From Bacteroidota bacterium (lineage in GTDB: Bacteria > Bacteroidota > Bacteroidia > Bacteroidales > UBA932): 20,419 nt of DNA. Of the stretch, positions 13,728 through 20,419 are shown one piece after another. Both the position numbers and the translations under genes were made by a program. The notes under the pieces were generated by a model, which searched no databases, was not told the DNA's origin, and saw only the letters and a program-made list of their open reading frames with translations. The stretch lies in the NCBI GenBank assembly GCA_009778375.1, contig WRJW01000215.1:1-20419 (forward strand), written 5' to 3'. Position 1 is the first letter of the stretch. Each line of letters opens with the position of its first letter.

Positions 13728-16439
13728 TTAAAACCTGTACGTTATATTAGCCATCAGAAAACCGGGTAGCGTCCGCAGTACTCGCTCCTCAAAAAAGCTT
13801 TGCGTGTAAGTGCTGGTAACTTTTTCTGTCATATTAAAGTTTAAGATATTGCTGACATTCAACTCAAATTCAAAGTTGCTCTTAGGTGGAGCGTAAACTA
13901 CTGAAGCGCTCAAGTTGGTAATATCTTTTCGTGTATCGTTGGCGTCGTACCTGTAATGCTGCACGGACGAAACCATCATCCACCCCTGGCCCGCATTTAT
14001 TCTCAATTTAGCGTATGGAGCTAAGGTAAGCAGGCGCATAGTTATGTCTGTGAGTTTGCCGTGGTTACTAAACCAAAGTACGTTTCCTCCCAATTCGCCA
14101 TTTAACACCCCTTTGGTAAATGTCATAAGTGCCAAATCACCATTAAGGTGATGTTGCACAACCTCGTTTTCTGCTCCGTTAATATAATTGCAATATGTGT
14201 TTAAACCATAATTAACTGCCAGCCTGACATCTACAGGTATGAACCTCAGGCTTTGCCTAAAACGGAACATGGACATAAAATTACTGTTATCCGGTGACTC
14301 TATTATTGTTGATTTTGAATAATTTGCGTAATACGTATAGTCGTATGTCAAAGGATTGGATTGCTTAAAGTACGAAGATGAAAAAAGCAGTGTTGTTCCT
14401 GAACGGAAGTTGGAATAAGAGTAACTCAGGGAAGCGTTAAACGCAGGATTCAGTAAATCGTCCACCACTTTACCCTGTGTGATGGTTTTATAATCGGTGG
14501 CTACCATTCCCGTATTTAGTTCGGTAATATTTCGTGCTTCTTGGGCAAGGTTAACATTGACAGTAATCCGGTTATTTGCAGATAAATAAATAATTACTTG
14601 AGCATTAGGAAGTAGTGTCCATCGGTCGTTTTTTACCAAAGGAATGTTGTTTTCATCGTTTAGTATTGTTGCGTAGCGGTGGGCGTCCATACCAACGGCA
14701 AGGCGCAAGATGCCTACATTGCGTTGCAGCCACACTCCTGCCCAAAGGTCGGTATTGGTGTAGCTGATGGTGTTGGCATAGTTTTGTTCGGAAATGAAGG
14801 GAATTTCTGCTCCGTGCAGCAACTGAAACAGCGACGGGCGATAGGAACGGTGCTGATGATTCAAGCCTGTCTGTGCTTTTAGATAGAAACTTCCTAACCT
14901 TTGCGCATACTCGCCAAAAATGGAAAGTTCGTGTAATTGTTGCCTGTTGTTTTGGGTGGCATGGTATTCCGAAGCAGGAACTGAAGAAAAAGGCAAGCCC
15001 AAAAAAGGATTATTTGACTCTATTCTCATCTCATCAGGTCGGCTGTTGTACCTGTAAAACCCGTCAACGGTAAAGAGGCTGCCGTTTTTGGTTTTATACA
15101 TGCTTAACAAATAGTTCTTAAAATCAAAAAACTTGCTTCTTTCTTCGGAAAACAGGGTGTCGGACATCATGGTCATTTGGCGGCTTACCATACTGTTTCG
15201 GCTACGGTCTTGTCCGCTTATCATGGCTCTGTTAGAGATAAAAAACTGTTCAGTAGGCTGATAATCAGCACTTACATAATAGTTTATAAAACTGAACCTG
15301 CTTTGTTCGGTCAAGCCATCTACTGAAGTGGGAGCACCGTTAGTATCCGTGGTCGCCCACCTTTGGGTTACCATGTACCCTTCCTGCTTTTGTCGGTTGG
15401 CGATAAGGTAGGAATTTAGTTTTATCTTGTTGTTCGGGTGGCGGTAACTCAGGTTTAAGGCAGGCGTCTGTCCCTCTTTCCTTGCCACATCATCGCTAAA
15501 GGCTATGTGCGGCACATCGACCGCGTCAAGCGAAAAACGGTTACTTCCTCTGTTATTGCGGGTAAGCTGCTGCACCCCTCCCTGAAAAGAGATATAGTCA
15601 TTGAGCGTAAAAGCCATTTCTCCAGTATTGTTGGCGTCCACAATGGCTGCAAGGCTTATGTTCTTTGAAATGTTGAAGAGGTTTGCCTTGCCGGCATATT
15701 TATGGAGAGCGCCCCCCGCTCCCGTCAATACGCCGCTTATTTTGCCTTTAAACTCATCCTTAATTCCAATATTGAGTACTGCGATGCCCTGAGGCGCAGA
15801 TGAACCGCTCAACATTCCAATGTCATTGTAGTTGTTAATCAATTCGATGCTTTCAACCATTTTGGCAGGCAGGTTTTTGGTAGCCATCTGCGACTGGTCA
15901 AAGAAAAATTCTTTGCCGTCAATCAATATTTTGACCGGCATCCCCTGTGCCTTTACTTTGCCGTTGGCATCCACTTCGATTCCCGGTAGTTTTTCGAGAA
16001 TGTCTTTTAGGATACGCTCCGTATTATCGGTATATACGCCCAAGTTATAAATGATGGTGTCCCCCCTAACACGGGCACCGAGCAATCGGGCGTTTACCAC
16101 CGCACTTTTAATCATTTGTGCCGATGCTTCGAGCTCAAAGTCTGCCGTTTGGGTTGTACGGTCCAAATGCAACGATCGTTGCTGTGTGGTGTATCCAATA
16201 TGGCTGATCTGTAAAAAAGCCTCGCCAGTCTCCTGATAACGGAGGACATATCCCCCACTACGGTCGGTAGTGGTAAAGGCAATGTGTACAGAATCGGGTA
16301 AGCTCAGCAGTGTTACACTGGCAAACGACAACATTTCGCCTTCGACACTGCTTACCCGACCCGTTATGCTTTTCTCCTGTGCATTTAAAGAAGTGCAGAT
16401 AAAAAGTAATAATGTGATTATAAATAAAAAAGAGCGCAT
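13728..16439 (-). CDS. Outer-membrane beta-barrel protein (TonB-dependent-receptor-like) with carboxypeptidase-regulatory-like domain
   Basis: 903 residues from the ATG at 16439, which gives the signal peptide MRSFLFIITLLLFICTSLNAQ; an ATG at 16469 is an alternative, while the frame's most upstream codon (16550) is only TTG. Domains: a carboxypeptidase-regulatory-like/CNA-B-like domain (KSITGRV to about residue 85 of the mature protein), a plug-like region with LEKLPGIEVD, GKVKAQGMPVKILIDGKEFF and SIELINNYND, then a large beta-barrel that ends in the canonical aromatic C-terminus (NITYRF), the outer-membrane assembly signal. This matches the outer-membrane barrel family (OMP_b-brl_3) related to TonB-dependent receptors. 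I see no clear TonB box. It may move or export a peptide or other ligand; no ligand can be named. It lies between GLPGLI and S41 genes on the same strand and has low GC in parts (30% and 40% in two sampled rows). Confidence 0.88.
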   Translation of the reverse strand: MRSFLFIITLLLFICTSLNAQEKSITGRVSSVEGEMLSFASVTLLSLPDSVHIAFTTTDRSGGYVLRYQETGEAFLQISHIGYTTQQRSLHLDRTTQTADFELEASAQMIKSAVVNARLLGARVRGDTIIYNLGVYTDNTERILKDILEKLPGIEVDANGKVKAQGMPVKILIDGKEFFFDQSQMATKNLPAKMVESIELINNYNDIGMLSGSSAPQGIAVLNIGIKDEFKGKISGVLTGAGGALHKYAGKANLFNISKNISLAAIVDANNTGEMAFTLNDYISFQGGVQQLTRNNRGSNRFSLDAVDVPHIAFSDDVARKEGQTPALNLSYRHPNNKIKLNSYLIANRQKQEGYMVTQRWATTDTNGAPTSVDGLTEQSRFSFINYYVSADYQPTEQFFISNRAMISGQDRSRNSMVSRQMTMMSDTLFSEERSKFFDFKNYLLSMYKTKNGSLFTVDGFYRYNSRPDEMRIESNNPFLGLPFSSVPASEYHATQNNRQQLHELSIFGEYAQRLGSFYLKAQTGLNHQHRSYRPSLFQLLHGAEIPFISEQNYANTISYTNTDLWAGVWLQRNVGILRLAVGMDAHRYATILNDENNIPLVKNDRWTLLPNAQVIIYLSANNRITVNVNLAQEARNITELNTGMVATDYKTITQGKVVDDLLNPAFNASLSYSYSNFRSGTTLLFSSSYFKQSNPLTYDYTYYANYSKSTIIESPDNSNFMSMFRFRQSLRFIPVDVRLAVNYGLNTYCNYINGAENEVVQHHLNGDLALMTFTKGVLNGELGGNVLWFSNHGKLTDITMRLLTLAPYAKLRINAGQGWMMVSSVQHYRYDANDTRKDITNLSASVVYAPPKSNFEFELNVSNILNFNMTEKVTSTYTQSFFEERVLRTLPGFLMANITYRF

Positions 16440-16659
16440 ATCTATTTTATTTAAGTGTGTGTTTTCCATTTCTCTTATATTCAAGCCAGCAGAACCATTC
16501 TTCACAGCAATACCATTCGATATAAATTGTATCAAAATGTTCCCATACAATATAATCGTATACCCCTTACAGTTTCACCAAGCTTTGCCTGTGAAATACA
16601 GGAGATTTTGATGTTTGATTATGGTTTCATTTAAAACTTTTGATACAAGGCAGTATATA
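16440..16659. other. Intergenic region between GLPGLI and barrel genes
   Basis: 220 bases, the longest gene-free stretch. It holds a short inverted repeat CCTGT/ACAGG with a five-base loop (16588-16602) and minus-strand frames of only a few codons before stops. No convincing TAnnTTTG element and no precursor-peptide-like reading frame were found. The barrel frame stays open upstream to 16550 without an ATG beyond 16469. Confidence 0.4.
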
Positions 16660-17475
16660 TTACCTTATTATTGTCATAGTTCCGTTTCTTCTAATGGAGT
16701 TTTCCCCGCGCTCCACACGAACATTCTCTTGCATTCTTTGTATGTGATCGGCTATCATTTTATCATACTGAGCTTTTGACATTTTTTCACCTGCACTGGG
16801 CGCTTCGATAGATAGCAAGTCATTAGCCTGCTCTATGGATGTACATGAGAATACACGCATACCATCGTTTATGTCAATAAAAAGTATCAGGCCAGGCAAT
16901 CCCCAATAAGAGGAGGGGCCATCACTTATAGGTATATCAGGTGTGTACCAAGCCGTTATAGGCGCCCCATTGGCCGTTTTTGCTGTAGCTTCAATACAAT
17001 TGTAGCCCGAAATATTTCTCTTTTTTCTTCCTACTTTCCATTTTATTTCAGTAAGAGGTTCTTCGATAAGATATTCCTTTCCACCAACATTTGCTTGAGA
17101 CTGCATTAGTCTATCCAAATGGTTCTTATAGACGAGGTAAGGAGTTGTCGTATTAATTTGTCTGGTAATACTGCCGCTCATATTCGTATTGCCCTCTTTT
17201 TCTGCCATTTCTTCTCGATCCTGTCGTTCAGAAGTCCCGGTTTTGTATACCGAAACCCCGTTGTTTACTAATAATTTGGCTGTTTTAGACTGCACCATAT
17301 TTCTATCCTTCATACTATTTTCAATAGCTGCCCGTATCTGAGAATTTTCAATTTGGTTAAAATTAGATGGCAACTGAACCGAAGTTGTTTCCTCATACAT
17401 AACAATAAGCCCTTGTGTGTAGGCATGATAGTATGAACAAAATACAAAACTGAGTAGAATTACAACATTTTTCAT
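16660..17475 (-). CDS. GLPGLI-motif secreted protein
   Basis: 271 residues from ATG 17475 (MKNVVILLSFVFCSYYHA...); the frame begins two codons earlier at a TTG, which is not likely the start. A signal peptide is followed by a mostly beta protein with the name-giving motif YWGLPGLILFIDI near residues 190-202 and a preceding AWYTPDIPISDGPS stretch, both diagnostic of the GLPGLI family of Bacteroidetes. These proteins are exported, commonly encoded near outer-membrane barrel proteins, and have no established biochemical role. Here it is first in a minus-strand series with the barrel and S41 genes, under a TACCTTTG promoter in the right repeat copy. The C-terminal third is rich in Met, Glu and Arg. 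Substrate or partner is not known; a periplasmic accessory of the barrel is a guess from position. Confidence 0.9.
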   Translation of the reverse strand: MKNVVILLSFVFCSYYHAYTQGLIVMYEETTSVQLPSNFNQIENSQIRAAIENSMKDRNMVQSKTAKLLVNNGVSVYKTGTSERQDREEMAEKEGNTNMSGSITRQINTTTPYLVYKNHLDRLMQSQANVGGKEYLIEEPLTEIKWKVGRKKRNISGYNCIEATAKTANGAPITAWYTPDIPISDGPSSYWGLPGLILFIDINDGMRVFSCTSIEQANDLLSIEAPSAGEKMSKAQYDKMIADHIQRMQENVRVERGENSIRRNGTMTIIR

Positions 17476-17489
17476 GGCCAAGACTTTAA

Positions 17490-17537
17490 AATCAAGCGCA
17501 AAGGTACTAATATTTTTTTCTTTGCGAATTGTGCTAA
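17490..17537. repeat. 48-base promoter-bearing direct repeat, right copy
   Basis: Partner of 13621-13669. It fills the divergent gap between the GLPGLI gene (-) and the acyltransferase (+). It includes the minus-strand TACCTTTG element, and its right end runs into the plus-strand TAACTTTG element, which the left copy lacks (it continues as taatagaag). Confidence 0.85.
17499..17506 (-). promoter_or_regulatory. -7 promoter element (TACCTTTG) for the GLPGLI-barrel genes
   Basis: Exact TAnnTTTG match on the minus strand, 23 bases before the GLPGLI ATG at 17475. It occurs in the repeat shared with the S41 promoter, so the same signals should drive both. Confidence 0.55.
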
Positions 17538-17542
17538 CTTTG
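17535..17542 (+). promoter_or_regulatory. -7 promoter element (TAACTTTG) for the acyltransferase
   Basis: Exact TAnnTTTG match on the plus strand, 19 bases before the ATG at 17562 and only 5 before another ATG at 17548. The leader would be very short. Confidence 0.45.
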
Positions 17543-17561
17543 CGGGGATGAAAAAACAGGG

Positions 17562-18407
17562 ATGCGCATAGTTTATTTTTTTTCGGATATTTTCTTCTTT
17601 TTTGTCTATCACGTATTTGGATACAGAAAATCTACGGTGTACATTAACTTAGCCCGTTCTTTTCCTGACCTTAAATATAAAGAGCTTAATAAGTTAGCCA
17701 AAAAATTTTACCATCATCTTGCCGATATTATGGCCGAGATGCTTTGGTATATGGCAGCCACCCCCGCCAGGATAGCCAAGAGGGTGGATATGGAGCAGAT
17801 AGAAATATTAAAGGAACACTATGCGCAAAACCGGAGCGTTCTGTTATTGAGTGGGCATGTAGGCAATTGGGAGTATTTCTTAGTCGCTTCTGTGTATGCA
17901 GACAGGGGATTGGCGGGTTATCCCAAAGACAAGCTGGCTGTAGTATACAAAGCGTTGGAGAACAAGGTAATGGACAAGTTTTTTTACAGGATACGGCAAA
18001 AGCACCGATTGGGAGGTGTGGTAGAATCCAACAGGATTGCCCGTTTTATGGCCCAGCACCGGCGGGAGCCTTGGCTGTATGCCATGATCGCCGATCAGTC
18101 GCCTCTGCCCGGGTCGCGCTATTGCGTCGATTTTTTGCATCAAAAGACCTTAATGATGAATGGTCCGGAGCAGTTGGCCCGGAGTATACAGTGTGCGGTG
18201 GCTTATTTTAAAATGAACAAGGTAGGGCGGGGACGTTACCTGATTACGGTACAGCCCATTTGCAACCATCCGTCCGAACTTCCCCAAGGAGGAATTACGG
18301 CTGAATATGCCAAACTTTTAGAAGCAAATATTTACGAACAACCCGAGATTTGGCTTTGGAGCCATAAACGCTGGAAAAGAGATCCCGAAAAAGAAATGCG
18401 GAAATAG
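17562..18407 (+). CDS. LpxL/HtrB-like lipid A (lysophospholipid) acyltransferase
   Basis: 281 residues. The LPLAT-fold signature HVGNWE (His99 to Glu104, the catalytic HX4E) and a later ADQSPLPGSRYCVDFLHQKT stretch match Kdo-lipid A acyltransferases, which add a secondary acyl chain to lipid A at the inner membrane. The protein begins MRIVYFFSDIFFFFVYHVFGYR, which corresponds in the family to a point about 20 residues in, after the first membrane segment. An ATG at 17548 (frame MKKQGCA then TAG) lies 14 bases upstream, out of frame, and looks like a typical family start, so a small deletion or frameshift may have trimmed the 5' end. The catalytic region is intact; activity is likely but membrane anchoring may be altered. 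Flanked upstream by the right 48-base repeat. Confidence 0.85.
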   Translation: MRIVYFFSDIFFFFVYHVFGYRKSTVYINLARSFPDLKYKELNKLAKKFYHHLADIMAEMLWYMAATPARIAKRVDMEQIEILKEHYAQNRSVLLLSGHVGNWEYFLVASVYADRGLAGYPKDKLAVVYKALENKVMDKFFYRIRQKHRLGGVVESNRIARFMAQHRREPWLYAMIADQSPLPGSRYCVDFLHQKTLMMNGPEQLARSIQCAVAYFKMNKVGRGRYLITVQPICNHPSELPQGGITAEYAKLLEANIYEQPEIWLWSHKRWKRDPEKEMRK

Positions 18408-18568
18408 ATGAAAAGTAATGGGATGGTATTGATAGCAGCAGATATCTATTTGGGCAAAAGTATGGTAAATAAGGCTAAACTGTGCCGCCGGAGAAAGAGG
18501 ACTATATCTATGTAGATGTGGATCCGGATTCTCTGCGAATTATATTGGTGCAACGGCCTAAATCGTAA
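18408..18568 (+). pseudogene. Degraded-looking small reading frames after the acyltransferase
   Basis: An ATG directly abuts the acyltransferase stop and opens a 35-codon frame (18408-18515) that ends in a Lys/Arg-rich tail. In another frame, 18482-18568 encodes PPEKEDYIYVDVDPDSLRII and then LVQRPKS before its stop, with a protein-like composition; the same frame further upstream (from about 18419) reads WDGIDSSRYLFGQKYGK and is then broken by two TAA codons (18470 area and 18476-18478). This looks like the decayed end of a gene, but I do not recognise a family. A pair of real very small genes is the alternative. Confidence 0.3.
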
Positions 18569-18576
18569 AAAATGAT

Positions 18577-18584
18577 TACATTTG
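18577..18584 (+). promoter_or_regulatory. -7 promoter element (TACATTTG) for the DUF4831 gene
   Basis: Exact TAnnTTTG match 19 bases before the ATG at 18604. It suggests that the DUF4831-pepD pair starts its own transcript, separate from the acyltransferase. Confidence 0.5.
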
Positions 18585-18603
18585 TGCATTGAACAATTAT
18601 TAG

Positions 18604-19695
18604 ATGCACATGATGACCAATCAAAGAGTGATGGGCCTGAGTTTGATCTTTGGCCTGTTGATTACGGGGAGCGCCGTTTTTGCTCAGGAAATCAAATCCG
18701 GGGATATACTCCCCGATGGTGCGGTGGTCTATTCGCTCCCTATGACTACCGTGTACATACAGGTAGAGGCAGAGCGGGAGATCTTTACCGCCGGCCCCTA
18801 CGCCAAGTTTGCCAGAAAGTATTTGGGCTTGGACGCCCGTCAGGAGGATCAGGTACTGTATCGGATTACCCAGTTGCAGGTTCGTCCCTATTTAGAGGCA
18901 GATCCGGCGCACAGTTTTATGGTAAACCTTACCGGCCTCAAAAATGCCGTGGCCAATTTTGCCCAGTTTCATGCTCAGGGTTTGATTGTTTTATCGGACA
19001 GTTATTTGGGAAAAGAAGAAAAGTTTCGTTTTGGCCCTCAAGCCAAGGCCGAATTTACCGATAAAGGACTCTCGTCCAATTTGACGCAGGAGCAGATTAC
19101 CCTCTACCGGGCCGAGCAAAATGCTTGGGGCATCAACCGTGTGGCCGTTCCCCAAAATCAAACGGTTGAGAAAAGTGTGGAAAAGAGGGCCGAAGAGGCT
19201 GCCGATTTGATTTTTAAAATTCGAACCAAACGGGTCGAAATCATTACCGGCGACACCGACGCCACTTTTAGCGGGGCTGCCTTGGGCGATGCCGTAAAGG
19301 AAATGGCGCGTTTAGAAGAGGAGTATTTGAGCCTTTTTTTGGGCAAATCGACGTACGCCCTCCAATCGATGCAGTTTGAGGTACTGCCCGTTGCCCATCA
19401 AGCGAGACAGACCTATATTGCTTTCAGGCTTTCCGATACCGAAGGCTTAGTGCCCCCCTCCAACGTAAGCGGTCGGCCGATTGTGCTGGAACTTAAAGCC
19501 GATTCCGATCAGCCTCAGGGCCCGTCCGTAGCGCCGGAAGCGGCAAAAAGCGCCGTTAAGCTCTTTTACCGCAAACCGGTGGCCATGCAACTTTTATTGA
19601 GCGACGGACAGGAGTTGCTGGCTCAATCGCGGGTGCTGATCTACCAGTTGGGGCAGACTTTGAGTTATCCCATCAATGTATCTTCCGGAAAATAA
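18604..19695 (+). CDS. DUF4831-family secreted protein
   Basis: 363 residues. An N-terminal hydrophobic segment ending in GSAVFAQ gives a signal peptide (ATGs at 18604, 18610 and 18613 are all possible starts; the first is used here). The mature start, with AVVYSLPMTTVYIQVEAERE, then GPYAKFARKYLGLD, matches the DUF4831 family found in Bacteroidetes. The rest is a mixed alpha/beta protein with a central acidic helix region (about 190-245). The biochemical function is not known; periplasmic or outer-membrane-associated location is inferred from the signal peptide. It is followed after 20 bases by pepD on the same strand, so the two are probably co-transcribed; no functional link is evident from sequence. 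Confidence 0.8.
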   Translation: MHMMTNQRVMGLSLIFGLLITGSAVFAQEIKSGDILPDGAVVYSLPMTTVYIQVEAEREIFTAGPYAKFARKYLGLDARQEDQVLYRITQLQVRPYLEADPAHSFMVNLTGLKNAVANFAQFHAQGLIVLSDSYLGKEEKFRFGPQAKAEFTDKGLSSNLTQEQITLYRAEQNAWGINRVAVPQNQTVEKSVEKRAEEAADLIFKIRTKRVEIITGDTDATFSGAALGDAVKEMARLEEEYLSLFLGKSTYALQSMQFEVLPVAHQARQTYIAFRLSDTEGLVPPSNVSGRPIVLELKADSDQPQGPSVAPEAAKSAVKLFYRKPVAMQLLLSDGQELLAQSRVLIYQLGQTLSYPINVSSGK

Positions 19696-19715
19696 ACACT
19701 TAATACATTATAATT

Positions 19716-20419
19716 ATGACTATTGCAACATTAAACCCCCAAAGGGTGTGGACGCATTTTGAAGCGCTCACCCGGATTCCCAGACCCTCCAAGCACGAAG
19801 AAAAAGTCGTGGCGTACATGAAGCAATTTGGAGAAAGCCTTGGGCTCGAAACCATAGTGGACCAGATTGGAAACGTGATCATCCGCAAACCCGCCACTCC
19901 GGGCATGGAGGGGCGTAAAGGGATCATCCTGCAGGCCCACTTGGATATGGTGCCCCAAAAGAACAGCGACAAAGTACATGATTTTGAAAAAGACGCGATC
20001 GAACCGCGGATCGTGGGCGAATGGGTCTATGCCACCGGCACCACCTTGGGCGCCGACAACGGATTGGGCGTAGCGGCCGCCATGGCGGTGCTCGAAGCTA
20101 AAGATTTGGTGCACGGCCCAATCGAAGCCCTCCTGACGATTGACGAGGAGACAGGCATGACGGGTGCCAACGAACTCAAAGCAGACCTTTTAAAGGGCGA
20201 TATCCTCATTAACTTAGACTCCGAAGACGAGGGCGAATTGTACGTTGGATGTGCCGGAGGATTAGACGGAACCTTTACTTTCCACTATAAAGAAGAGGCC
20301 GTTCCCACAGGTATGGTTGCGTACACCCTGATCGTAAAAGGGCTAAAAGGGGGACATTCGGGTATGGATATTGTACTCTACAGGGGCAACGCCAATAAAT
20401 TAATGACGCGCCTGCTCCT
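19716..20419 (+). CDS. pepD: Aminoacyl-histidine / cytosol non-specific dipeptidase (partial, cut by window end)
   Basis: The first 234 codons are present with no stop; family members are about 480-490 residues, so roughly half is missing beyond the window. No signal peptide: a cytoplasmic M20-family (M20C) zinc dipeptidase that splits dipeptides including Xaa-His. The dinuclear metal site is intact: His75 in QAHLDMV, bridging Asp114 in GADNGLG, catalytic Glu144 and metal ligand Glu145 in DEETGMTG, and Asp168 in NLDSED. The lid-domain segment GGHSGMDI follows near the end. ATG at 19716-19718, 20 bases after the DUF4831 stop. Peptides brought in by the POT transporter encoded elsewhere in the window would be natural substrates, but there is no direct genetic linkage. 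Confidence 0.96.
   Translation, partial: MTIATLNPQRVWTHFEALTRIPRPSKHEEKVVAYMKQFGESLGLETIVDQIGNVIIRKPATPGMEGRKGIILQAHLDMVPQKNSDKVHDFEKDAIEPRIVGEWVYATGTTLGADNGLGVAAAMAVLEAKDLVHGPIEALLTIDEETGMTGANELKADLLKGDILINLDSEDEGELYVGCAGGLDGTFTFHYKEEAVPTGMVAYTLIVKGLKGGHSGMDIVLYRGNANKLMTRLL

Noticed and set aside
16440..16550. N-terminal extension of the barrel protein to 16550
   Set aside because: The first codon would be TTG and the added residues precede a complete signal peptide that begins at the ATG at 16439.
16440..16659. Search for a small RiPP-type precursor gene between GLPGLI and the barrel gene
   Set aside because: Minus-strand ATGs in the gap open frames of only three to five codons; no leader-like or Cys/Gly-rich peptide is present.

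Overview
The window reads as a chromosomal segment of a Bacteroidetes bacterium, most likely of the order Bacteroidales. It carries families largely confined to that phylum (a GLPGLI-motif protein, a DUF4831-type secreted protein, a two-domain outer-membrane barrel with an N-terminal carboxypeptidase-regulatory-like domain, a DUF4143 ATPase). Gene starts lack clear Shine-Dalgarno sequences, and nearly every intergenic gap holds the Bacteroidetes -7 promoter element TAnnTTTG at the expected place. No rRNA, tRNA, CRISPR array, transposase or phage gene was seen. The longest gap between genes is about 220 bases.

Left part (1-7591), housekeeping and envelope genes. A periplasmic lipoprotein cyclophilin (-) is divergent from a patatin-Omp85 fusion (+). 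The fusion overlaps a polysaccharide flippase by ATGA. The flippase runs into, and overlaps by 8 bases, a convergent cation/proton antiporter (-). Divergent from the antiporter are dut and murF (+), 12 bases apart.

Middle (7592-12000). A DUF4143-type ATPase (+) sits alone between two copies of a 28-base imperfect repeat. It is convergent with a two-gene minus-strand unit: a POT-family peptide transporter followed 10 bases later by a family 2 glycosyltransferase that seems to start at TTG. A 17-codon scrap of an ABC-transporter ATPase C-terminus lies just upstream of the transporter promoter.

AT-rich block (about 12072-17540). Three minus-strand genes, an S41-type peptidase, a large outer-membrane barrel protein and a GLPGLI protein, have clearly lower GC in sampled rows (30-40%) than their surroundings (48-60%). 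A 48-base promoter-bearing direct repeat lies upstream of the GLPGLI gene and again upstream of the S41 gene, so it brackets the barrel and GLPGLI genes exactly. This is the most interesting part: a probable transferred or duplicated envelope module whose members look co-regulated. All three products carry signal peptides and should meet in the periplasm or outer membrane; their substrate is unknown.

Right part (17548-20419). An LpxL/HtrB-like lipid acyltransferase that appears to lack the usual N-terminal membrane segment, a stretch with degraded-looking small reading frames, a DUF4831 secreted protein, and the first two thirds or so of the M20-family dipeptidase PepD, cut by the window end.
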